Below are positions 1 to 5,590 of a stretch of 6,838 nt of DNA, one piece after another. Origin of the DNA: Candidatus Shapirobacteria bacterium UBA4062. Lineage in GTDB: Bacteria > Patescibacteriota > Microgenomatia > UBA12405. Position numbers and translations under genes: made by a program. The DNA lies in assembly GCA_002382075.1 (NCBI GenBank), contig DFZG01000067.1:1-6838 (forward strand), in the 5' to 3' direction. Position 1 is the stretch's first letter; each line of letters starts with the position of its first letter. The notes under the pieces are model-generated. The model ran no database searches. It saw only the letters and a program-made list of their open reading frames with translations, and was not told where the DNA came from.

Positions 1-2
1 TT

Positions 3-350
3 GGACAAGTGGAAATGATGAGTGACAGGGAGGAATTTGTAAAACAATGCAAAGATGCGGGAATGGAGGCAGGACTGGCTTTTGACATTGAAAGCGAGGT
101 AAAAAATATCCCTGAAGAAACAGACGTAGTGTTGTTGATGGGCAGAAAGGCTGGATTTGGATGGATGGAAATGAATAAAAATATTTATAAAAAAATTGAT
201 ATTACTAAAAACACAAGAAAAGATAGAGATTTTTTGATTGGAGTAGACGGAGGAGTGACAGTGGAAAATATAGGCAAGTTAGAAGAGAGCGGAGTGGATA
301 TTGTATACTCCGGAAACGAGTTTGAAAAAATATATGATGAAAACGAATAA
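3..350 (+). CDS. Ribulose-phosphate 3-epimerase-like TIM-barrel protein, C-terminal part (5' end outside window)
   Basis: The frame is open to the left edge, so these 115 residues are the C-terminal half of a longer protein. The usual family length is about 210-230 residues. Family enzymes interconvert ribulose-5-phosphate and xylulose-5-phosphate in the cytoplasm. Three pieces fit: a 'K.AGMEAGLAF' segment like the family's 'G...GLAL' strand; 'DVVLLM' followed by a loop containing GFG (canonically MTVNPGFGGQ); and 'IGVDGGVTVENI', carrying the Asp of the VDGG motif that acts as a catalytic acid/base in true epimerases. The loop reads GRKAGFGW, not VNPGFGGQ, and the phosphate-binding end reads SGNEF in place of GSAIF. 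It may therefore be a diverged paralogue with another sugar-phosphate substrate. A GTG at 9 could be read as a start, but the homology continues upstream of it. The gene overlaps the next one by 17 bases, which implies co-transcription. The fold is fairly sure; the exact reaction is not. Confidence 0.68.
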   Translation, partial: GQVEMMSDREEFVKQCKDAGMEAGLAFDIESEVKNIPEETDVVLLMGRKAGFGWMEMNKNIYKKIDITKNTRKDRDFLIGVDGGVTVENIGKLEESGVDIVYSGNEFEKIYDENE

Positions 351-906
351 AAAAATTGTGCGGGTGGCATTTTTTGGAGATGCGGAGGCAGTAAAAAATC
401 AAGAACATTTTGAAATGGCAAGAAAAACTGCCAGTTTACTGGCAAAAAAGGGTTATATAATTACCAACGGGGGCGGCCCGGGGGTGATGCTGGCATCGAC
501 TTTGGGAGCAAATGAAGCAGGGGGAAAAGTAGAAGTGGTGGTGGTAAATGAAGATAATGTGCCGGAAAATTTTGAAGGTAGATGTGAAGAAAATATTAAA
601 TTGTCGGATAAGGTTTATGAAATGGCTAATTATGAAAACAGGTTGAATAAACTAGTGGAAATTGCGGACGCGTTTGTAATATTTAGAGGAGGAACAGGAA
701 CTTTGGCGGAAGTGGGATTAGTCTGGAGTAAAGCAAAATTTGATTACGGAAACCATGAACCGCTAATTTTTGTGGGCAAGGAATGGCAGCAAATAGTGCC
801 AATAATTGTACAAAACTTGGGTTTAGAAACAACTGAAAAAAGAGTTTATGTAATTGTTAGTCGGCCGGAAGAGGTGTTGGAGAAATTGGCCAAGGTTGAG
901 AATTAA
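334..906 (+). CDS. LOG family / lysine-decarboxylase-like Rossmann protein (putative nucleotide phosphoribohydrolase)
   Basis: This is a 190-residue soluble protein of the LOG (TIGR00730/TIGR00725-like) superfamily. Characterised members cleave cytokinin or purine riboside 5'-monophosphates to base plus ribose-5-phosphate; the old name 'lysine decarboxylase' is misleading. Counting from the second ATG at 337, visible motifs are an N-terminal 'VAFFGDAEA' strand-loop, GGGPGVM at 45-51, an Arg at 102 near the position of the family's MHERK arginine, and GGTGTLAE at 118-125 with the putative catalytic Glu125. The signature is normally PGGxGTxxE, but Arg117 stands where Pro is expected. The start is one of two adjacent ATGs, 334 or 337. 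The longer open frame from 301 would lie inside the upstream gene and add residues with no family match. No Shine-Dalgarno motif precedes the start, so translation is probably coupled to the overlapping upstream gene. The stop at 904-906 lies inside the 3' end of the convergent CapA-like gene. Family assignment is strong; substrate is unknown. Confidence 0.85.
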   Translation: MMKTNKKIVRVAFFGDAEAVKNQEHFEMARKTASLLAKKGYIITNGGGPGVMLASTLGANEAGGKVEVVVVNEDNVPENFEGRCEENIKLSDKVYEMANYENRLNKLVEIADAFVIFRGGTGTLAEVGLVWSKAKFDYGNHEPLIFVGKEWQQIVPIIVQNLGLETTEKRVYVIVSRPEEVLEKLAKVEN

Positions 907-1846
907 ATTTGATTTCGATGGGAGTAATTTCTTCGTTTATAATTGAATCCTGAGAAAGAGTGAGACGGATGATGTTGGTGTGAGAAGTTTCCCAAGACCA
1001 ACTTTGGTCAAAAATAAAATTACCCAAAGAATAGTAAATTTTTTTGCCCTGATAGTCCTCAATCCCCTGCCAAACATGAGGGTGGTGACCGTGAATAATG
1101 TCGGCGCCGGCATCGACTAATTGATGAGCCAGATCGACGCGCCATTTTTCGGCTTGAGGGAGATATTCGCTGCCCCAATGAAGTGAAACAATAAGCCAGT
1201 CGACCTGAGAATCATATTTTTTGACAGTATCAATGATAATTTGAGGGTCAAAGCTAGAATTGGTGATAAAGTCATAGCCCAAAAAGCCGAAAGAAATGTT
1301 GTTTACTTTTTTAGTGATAAATTCAGTGGGACAAGATTGGCAATGAGAATAATAAAAGGGTAAAGAAAATGAATTGAGAAAATCTTGAGTTTGAGAAAAC
1401 CCAGCCTGACCGTAGTTAAAAATATGGTTGTTGGCCAAGGAAAAGATAAATTTATTTTCAGATAAATAGGGTAAAAATCTTTCATCGCCACAGAAAGTAA
1501 AAGTGCCGGTTACGCCATGAGGACATTGACTGATAATGGGAGATTCGAGGTTGGCGAGATTAAAATCGTTTTGAATTAGCCAGGGTGAAATTCCCACAAA
1601 ACTCCAACTAAAATCATTTTTTGATCGGGCGGTTGAAGTAATGTGACGACCCAAACCAAGATCACCAACCAGGCCAATGGTTACCGGTTTAGGAGTAGGT
1701 ATAGCGGTTGGTGGGTGAGTAGGGATAAAAGATGAGGGTGAATAATAGTTATTTTGAGAGAATGTAGAAGAGGCGAATAAATAAGTAAGAGATGTAGATA
1801 AAACAATAAAATAAAAGATAAAAAATCTTTTAAAAAATAGAGGCAT
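857..1846 (-). CDS. CapA/PgsA family metallophosphatase-like surface protein
   Basis: This is a 329-residue protein with an N-terminal hydrophobic segment (about 8-26) acting as signal or membrane anchor, a Pro/Thr-rich linker (about 41-54), and a CapA-fold domain. Motifs run in family order: GDLGLGR 61-67, NLESP 99-103, SLANNH 136-141, SLHWGSEY 221-228, DAGADIIHGHHPHVWQG 245-261 and YSLGNFIFDQ 272-281. The family (PgsA/CapA, calcineurin-like superfamily) is linked to poly-gamma-glutamate or capsule synthesis, but the role of most members is untested. The domain should face outside. The usual Asp after NNH (NNHxxDYG) is Asn144. Cys108, Cys119, Cys169 and Cys172 lie in two short inserts and could form disulfides. 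I chose the ATG at 1846, not the TTG at 1852, because the TTG lies on the -10 box and adds only two residues. No Shine-Dalgarno motif is present; the mRNA is probably leaderless. The 3' end overlaps the LOG gene by 50 bases on the opposite strand. Confidence 0.88.
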   Translation of the reverse strand: MPLFFKRFFIFYFIVLSTSLTYLFASSTFSQNNYYSPSSFIPTHPPTAIPTPKPVTIGLVGDLGLGRHITSTARSKNDFSWSFVGISPWLIQNDFNLANLESPIISQCPHGVTGTFTFCGDERFLPYLSENKFIFSLANNHIFNYGQAGFSQTQDFLNSFSLPFYYSHCQSCPTEFITKKVNNISFGFLGYDFITNSSFDPQIIIDTVKKYDSQVDWLIVSLHWGSEYLPQAEKWRVDLAHQLVDAGADIIHGHHPHVWQGIEDYQGKKIYYSLGNFIFDQSWSWETSHTNIIRLTLSQDSIINEEITPIEIKFNSQPWPISPTPLPAD

Positions 1847-1851
1847 ATCCA

Positions 1852-1857
1852 ATTATA
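1852..1857 (-). promoter_or_regulatory. Predicted -10 box (TATAAT) for the CapA-like gene, leaderless start
   Basis: Read on the minus strand the sequence is a perfect TATAAT, followed by five bases (TGGAT) and the ATG at 1846. A normal distance from -10 box to transcription start of 5-8 bases puts +1 at or next to the A of the ATG, so the mRNA would have no 5' leader. I see no good -35 hexamer at 16-18 bases upstream, which would fall inside the divergent gene. The box is one half of a perfect inverted repeat with the plus-strand box at 1864-1869. Confidence 0.6.
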
Positions 1858-1860
1858 TAT

Positions 1861-1869
1861 TGCTATAAT
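1861..1869 (+). promoter_or_regulatory. Predicted extended -10 box (TGCTATAAT) for the PEGA/SH3 lipoprotein gene, leaderless start
   Basis: TGCTATAAT matches the extended -10 consensus TGnTATAAT exactly, which can compensate for the absence of a recognisable -35 box (the 1841-1846 region is a poor match to TTGACA). Five bases separate it from the ATG at 1875 and eight from the ATG at 1878, so the predicted start of transcription falls on one of the two start codons. It lies back to back with the minus-strand box, six bases away. Confidence 0.65.
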
Positions 1870-1874
1870 GAAAA

Positions 1875-2669
1875 ATGATGTTGGTTCAATTGATAGTGAT
1901 TCTTTTTTCGGCTTTTTTTTTGAGTGGATGTAATTTATTTGCCGGCAGATCAGGGGTGGAGATAGTCAGTTTTCCAAGTGCAAAAGTTTTTGTGAACGGG
2001 GTAGAAGCGGGAATGACACCTTACAAAAATAATGATTTAGTTCCCGGCGAGGCCGAGATAAAACTAGTAGCAAATTCCCAAGAATGGACTAAAAAGATTA
2101 AATTACAAAAAAATGCTAACACAGTAATAGACTGGGAATTTGGGGAAGAAGAGAAAAAAAACGGTGGATACATTTTGTATATGGAAGAAACGGGCGACAG
2201 TAAAAAGACAGGGCTAATTGTCAGCTCAAATCCGGATAGAGCAGCAGTATCGGTTGAGGGAGAAATTAAGGGTTTGACCCCGATTAAATTAGAAGATATC
2301 GGCGAAGGTGACAAACAAGTAACCATTTCTTTTCCGGGACATAAAAGTGCTAACGTGTTTATCAGGGGAATAAAAGGTTATCGATTGATTATTGAGGCAA
2401 GTTTGGGACGAGAAAAGGTAGTGGTGCCAATTGAGGAAGAGGTGGAAGTAGAATTAAGTCAGAATTTGGTAGCAAAAGTGAAAATAAAGGAAACGGAAAC
2501 CGGTTGGCTAAGAGTAAGAGAAGGGGCATCAAGCGCGTCGAGAGAAATTAGCAGAGTAATCCCGGGAGAAGAATATGAACTTTTAGATGAACAAACTGAT
2601 TGGGTGTTGATTAAAGTAGATGAAGGAACACAAGGGTGGGTATCGGCTACTTTTGTCGAGAAAATTTGA
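1875..2669 (+). CDS. Lipoprotein with two PEGA domains and a C-terminal bacterial SH3 domain
   Basis: This is a 264-residue predicted surface lipoprotein. Residues 1-15 are hydrophobic and followed by the lipobox L16-S17-G18-C19, so Cys19 should be lipidated and the mature protein tethered to the outer face of the membrane. PEGA-type repeats follow at about 27-90 and 112-176. Each has the pattern of a 'P..A.V.V.G...G.TP' core (FPSAKVFVNGVEAGMTP and NPDRAAVSVEGEIKGLTP) and then a beta-strand-rich stretch ending in an aromatic or basic segment. Residues about 203-264 form an SH3b-like domain, with 'WLRVREGAS' near its start and 'GWVSATFVEKI' at its end. SH3b domains often bind peptidoglycan or other wall polymers, and PEGA domains occur in surface proteins; the function here is unknown. 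ATG 1875 is directly followed by ATG 1878, and either could be used on a leaderless mRNA. The TGA stop lies within the last codons of the opposing WecA-like gene. A role in cell-envelope attachment is inferred only. Confidence 0.85.
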   Translation: MMLVQLIVILFSAFFLSGCNLFAGRSGVEIVSFPSAKVFVNGVEAGMTPYKNNDLVPGEAEIKLVANSQEWTKKIKLQKNANTVIDWEFGEEEKKNGGYILYMEETGDSKKTGLIVSSNPDRAAVSVEGEIKGLTPIKLEDIGEGDKQVTISFPGHKSANVFIRGIKGYRLIIEASLGREKVVVPIEEEVEVELSQNLVAKVKIKETETGWLRVREGASSASREISRVIPGEEYELLDEQTDWVLIKVDEGTQGWVSATFVEKI

Positions 2670-3702
2670 TCAATAGACTGATAAATAAAAGAATTACTCC
2701 CAAAAATACATAAACTTTTTGCTGGCTATTGAGAAAAAGGGAAATAGTTCCGAGAATAAAACTAAAAAACCAGTAAAGGAGGGCAATTTTTTGACGACTA
2801 AGGCCCCAACGGAGCATATAATGATGAAGATGCTGACCATCGGAAAAGAGAAGTGATTTGCCGGTTAGGAGACGACGAAAGAGAACATAGATAGCATCGA
2901 TGGTGGGAATACCCAAAAGTAAAATAACCGTAGCTAATTTGGCGCCGGAAAGAATAGCTAAAACAGCCAGAAAGAAACCAGCCAGACTTTTGCCGCTGTA
3001 TCCGGGCATAATACTTTGGGGATAAAAATTGTAGGGTAAAAATCCAAGATAGGCACCAGCAACAGCACCGGCAAGAATAATAACCGGCCATTGAGTGATA
3101 TCAGCAGAATAACGAAGACCAAGAATTCCAATAAAAATGGCGGAGATGGCGACAAAACCAGGAAGTTGGCCTTCGATTCCAGAAGACCAGCCAACAATGT
3201 TCATGCTCCAAATAATCCACAAAATGGCTAAAATATCGGGAATTACCCAAATAGAATGCTGACCTAAAAAGTTGAAGGTGATTTGCCAAGTCGATAGATC
3301 TATGGGTTGACCAAAAGGATTACTGATATAGGCAATGCCAATACCCGAGCCAACAACGATAAAAGCAGAGATAAAATTGGTGAGGAGTCGAATTCTGGGA
3401 CTAATATCTTTGATATCATCCCAAACACCGGCGATTAAAGTAATCAAAGCGGCTAGAAGAATGCCAATTAAGTGCTTATCGAGAGGAATAAAAATTAAGG
3501 CGGGAATTAAAATGGCAAAAAAAACAGAGATTCCCCCGCCCCGAGGAACGGCAGTCAAAGCAGTGGCATTGCCAGTCTTTTTTTGCTTGTCTTGGGGGTT
3601 TTCTACCCAGTGGTGAGAAATAAAATAGTTTCTAACAATGGGAGTTAAAACAAAAGCGATTATGGCGGAAAGAAGGATACTGATAACGAAACTGGTAATC
3701 AT
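2647..3702 (-). CDS. WecA/TagO/MraY-like polyprenyl-phosphate sugar-1-phosphate transferase homologue with altered active-site motifs
   Basis: This 351-residue polytopic membrane protein has the length and helix pattern of the family that moves a sugar-1-phosphate from a UDP-sugar to undecaprenyl phosphate on the cytoplasmic face. That is the first step of wall, teichoic-acid or O-antigen-type glycans. Visible motifs: PRGGGIS 53-59, GVWDDIKDISP 92-102 (the Mg2+-binding DD at 95-96), Asn168 opening the NxxNxxDG region, PTIDAIY 266-272 and DGQHLHH 288-294. Two core motifs differ. The usual NxxNxxDGLDG reads N168-IV-G-WS-S-GIEG, so the second Asn and the catalytic Asp are Gly171 and Ser174. The usual GDSGS reads PGYSGKS (233-239), with Tyr235 replacing Asp. 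It may be a lineage-specific subfamily or an enzyme with changed chemistry. The ATG lies 3 bases after the stop of the gene before it, so it is co-transcribed; no Shine-Dalgarno motif is seen. It ends at TAG within the lipoprotein gene's 3' end. Confidence 0.83.
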   Translation of the reverse strand: MITSFVISILLSAIIAFVLTPIVRNYFISHHWVENPQDKQKKTGNATALTAVPRGGGISVFFAILIPALIFIPLDKHLIGILLAALITLIAGVWDDIKDISPRIRLLTNFISAFIVVGSGIGIAYISNPFGQPIDLSTWQITFNFLGQHSIWVIPDILAILWIIWSMNIVGWSSGIEGQLPGFVAISAIFIGILGLRYSADITQWPVIILAGAVAGAYLGFLPYNFYPQSIMPGYSGKSLAGFFLAVLAILSGAKLATVILLLGIPTIDAIYVLFRRLLTGKSLLFSDGQHLHHYMLRWGLSRQKIALLYWFFSFILGTISLFLNSQQKVYVFLGVILLFISLLIKFSRQK

Positions 3703-3705
3703 GGC

Positions 3706-4086
3706 TTAGGAAACCAAAATAATTATTTGAAAAAGGGAGATGAGGGAGAGAAAAGAAAAAACCAAAGAAAAAACAACTAAAAGTCGAGAAAGAAGAAGGG
3801 AGGTAGTAAACAAAAGTTGGGAAATAAAATTATTTAAAACCAAGATTAAAATGGAAAATGAAGGAAGCAAGAAAAGTGAGGAGACAGAGGTAAGACGCTG
3901 GTCACCCCAGGGAAGAGAAAAATAAAGAGGTACTTGGGGGGGGAGAGAGTTGAATTTGATAACCAATAGACCTAACTGAAGAAATATAAAAAAAATATTC
4001 CAACGAAGAACTTGTGCATTTATTTTTTCCTGCCAAAAACGACCAAGGGTGGAGAGGTGGAAAAAGAGACTCTTTTTGAGGGCCAT
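3706..4086 (-). CDS. Small three-helix membrane protein, unknown function
   Basis: This is a 126-residue protein with a basic, amphipathic N-terminus (about 1-29, including KKSLFFHLSTLGRFWQEK) and three predicted membrane segments at about 30-45, 70-90 and 101-125. The loop after the first helix contains 'FNSLPPQVPLYFSLPWGDQRL' (46-65 region). Its P..VPL(Y/H)F..PWG pattern faintly recalls the extracellular loop of DUF1648-type membrane proteins ('P..iP.Hf...G'); I do not regard this as an identification. It lies between two glycan-enzyme genes with gaps of 5 bases upstream and 3 downstream, so it is almost certainly part of that operon. It could be a partner or regulator of the membrane glycosyltransferases. 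A run of eight C (plus strand G at 3936-3943) encodes Leu48-Pro-Pro-Gln. No Shine-Dalgarno motif precedes the ATG. That it is a real gene is well supported by its spacing and composition; the function is not known. Confidence 0.75.
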   Translation of the reverse strand: MALKKSLFFHLSTLGRFWQEKINAQVLRWNIFFIFLQLGLLVIKFNSLPPQVPLYFSLPWGDQRLTSVSSLFLLPSFSILILVLNNFISQLLFTTSLLLSRLLVVFSLVFSFLSLISLFQIIILVS

Positions 4087-4091
4087 GCTGG

Positions 4092-5564
4092 TTAACGAAG
4101 TTTAAAGATTGTAAATTTACCAAACTGGGCGTCGGGATAGTAGTAGTTACGAATAAAGTCATCAAGCGAAGGGAAAGGGCGGTTGGTCATAGGTAAATAG
4201 ACGATAAACTTGGGAAGGTCAATTTTTAAATAATTCATGGTTTGGGTGTAACCCTTAAAATCGAGAATGTGATAAGCAACAGTGTATCGGCCAGAAGGTA
4301 GACGATCTGAGAGAGGATATAAAAATGGGGAATCACCCCAAACAAAAATGCGATCGTCGGGATTTGAGTTTTTCTTGATATAGTCGGCAGCCTGATACAT
4401 AGAGTTGATGGAACCACTGAAATAATTTCGGTAAGATTCTGGAGATTTATTGCCCAGTAGATAGGAATAATAGTTTTGATAATAGGAAATTGTGGGATAG
4501 GAGTAAAAATCGAATTTCTGGTAAATTATAAAGGTAAGCAAAAATAACAATAATACCAATATTTTATGTCGCAGGATTGAGCCTTTTGAAATTAACCAAC
4601 CTAAAAGAAGTAGGCTTGGAGGAATAATTTGAATCAGATAATGAGGATAAGGGCGACTGGAAAGAAGGGAGGTAAAAATAGTGGTGGAAAACCATAACAA
4701 GAGAAAAGTAAAGGGACGGTCAATTTTTTTAAGATATCGAGCCAGAATTGTTAAAAACCAAAAGGCGATCATGATAATTCCCCTGACTACAACTCCTCCT
4801 TGAGTGGCTGAGCCAGAGTGAGTGCCGACAGCCCAGGAAGAAAGATAACCAAAATTTTGAAGTAGTGAGGCAAAGACAAATTGAGGGAGGGCTTGTTTGA
4901 AGTAAAAATAAATTGCCCAAAGAGAGATGGGAAGAACAAAGGCAGCGGTAAAAACGACTAAATTGAGGAAAAATTTGCGAAAATCGGGAAATCGGAGAGG
5001 CAAACTAAATTTGAAGTAGTTTAAAACTAGCCAAAAAATCAGAAAAAGAAACTCGAAAGCAACAGGAATTTTGATGGTGAAAGCAATGCCCAATAAGAGT
5101 CCTGACAAAAAATAAGAGTATATCGAGACGGGGCGATAAATTAAGATAAAAGCGACTAAAGTGGGTAGGAGCATAAAAATTTCGGCGTTGGCAATGTTGC
5201 CCTCGATAAAAGGAATGGAAGTGACAATTAAAAAAACTATGGTCAAAAGGCGGGAAAGATTTTGCTTAAAAAAGAGTTTTGAAAGACGGTAAAAAGAATA
5301 AATAGTGGGAATCATGACCAGAGAAAGCAGAAGCCGGAAGCCAAATACGGTTTGGGAAATGGCGGCAAGATAGTATAAAAGAGGTGGTTTGTTGTCGTGA
5401 ATTTGAGAGTAGAGGGTTAGTCCACGGTTGATCCCCTGCCCCAAGACTAAATAAATCCCTTCGTCGCCATACCAGTGAGGTTCAAAAAGAGAGGGAAGGC
5501 GGAGAATAACAAAAAGAAGAGCCATTAAAACCCAAAAAGCATGTTTCAAAAAAAATCTAGCCAT
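4092..5564 (-). CDS. GT-C fold integral membrane glycosyltransferase (GT39/ArnT-like)
   Basis: This 490-residue protein has about ten or more membrane helices in residues 8-350 and a soluble C-terminal domain (about 385-490). The first outer loop carries the diagnostic acidic pair in 'WYGDEGIYLVLGQG' (Asp34-Glu35), then 'HDNKPPLLYY' (56-65). 'EGNIANAEIFMLLP' (121-134) and 'SSRPYPHYLIQIIPP' (302-316) match loops typical of PMT/ArnT-like enzymes. These use a polyprenyl-phosphate-linked sugar as donor and glycosylate an acceptor outside the cytoplasmic membrane. Donor and acceptor cannot be told from sequence. The C-terminal part contains 'DDRIFVWGDSPFLYPLSDR' (403-421), common after GT-C cores, where it may shape the acceptor site. 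It is the first gene of a tight three-gene run. A predicted -10 box sits 7 bases before the ATG and there is no Shine-Dalgarno motif, so its mRNA may be leaderless. The gene ends 5 bases before the next start. Confidence 0.87.
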   Translation of the reverse strand: MARFFLKHAFWVLMALLFVILRLPSLFEPHWYGDEGIYLVLGQGINRGLTLYSQIHDNKPPLLYYLAAISQTVFGFRLLLSLVMIPTIYSFYRLSKLFFKQNLSRLLTIVFLIVTSIPFIEGNIANAEIFMLLPTLVAFILIYRPVSIYSYFLSGLLLGIAFTIKIPVAFEFLFLIFWLVLNYFKFSLPLRFPDFRKFFLNLVVFTAAFVLPISLWAIYFYFKQALPQFVFASLLQNFGYLSSWAVGTHSGSATQGGVVVRGIIMIAFWFLTILARYLKKIDRPFTFLLLWFSTTIFTSLLSSRPYPHYLIQIIPPSLLLLGWLISKGSILRHKILVLLLFLLTFIIYQKFDFYSYPTISYYQNYYSYLLGNKSPESYRNYFSGSINSMYQAADYIKKNSNPDDRIFVWGDSPFLYPLSDRLPSGRYTVAYHILDFKGYTQTMNYLKIDLPKFIVYLPMTNRPFPSLDDFIRNYYYPDAQFGKFTIFKLR

Positions 5565-5571
5565 TTTGAAA

Positions 5572-5577
5572 AGTATA
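5572..5577 (-). promoter_or_regulatory. Predicted -10 box (TATACT) for the GT-C operon, leaderless start
   Basis: In the 26-base gap before the GT-C gene the minus strand reads TATTATACTTTTCAAA and then ATG. TATACT (one mismatch to TATAAT) ends 7 bases before the ATG at 5564; an overlapping TATTAT occupies 5575-5580. At normal -10 to +1 spacing, transcription would start at or within a base of the ATG. No clear -35 box is seen 16-18 bases upstream, in the 3' end of the GT2 gene. Three promoters of the same layout in one window make chance less likely. Confidence 0.5.
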
Positions 5578-5590
5578 ATACATTTGAGGC

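Noticed and set aside
9..11. GTG as the real start of the epimerase-like gene
   Set aside because: The frame stays open to the window edge, and a protein starting here would lack half of the barrel; truncation by the window edge is the simpler reading.
1850..1852. TTG as a longer start for the CapA-like gene
   Set aside because: It adds only two residues, shares bases with the -10 box, and the ATG at 1846 sits at ideal leaderless distance.
2667..2669. TGA recoded as glycine (code 25)
   Set aside because: Here TGA ends the gene right after a complete SH3b domain, and no other gene has an in-frame TGA.
2666..2673. Palindrome TTGATCAA at the lipoprotein stop codon
   Set aside because: Four-base arms, no loop and no following T-run, so it is not a terminator; probably chance in A+T-rich DNA.
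3335..3616. Plus-strand open frame of 93 codons opposite the WecA-like gene
   Set aside because: It is a shadow of a well-supported membrane enzyme gene, with no motif or start signal of its own.
3725..3925. Strongly purine-rich + strand with a Lys/Arg/Glu-rich open frame
   Set aside because: It is the reverse complement of hydrophobic, T/C-rich codons in the small membrane protein gene; the opposing frame is low-complexity and has no independent support.
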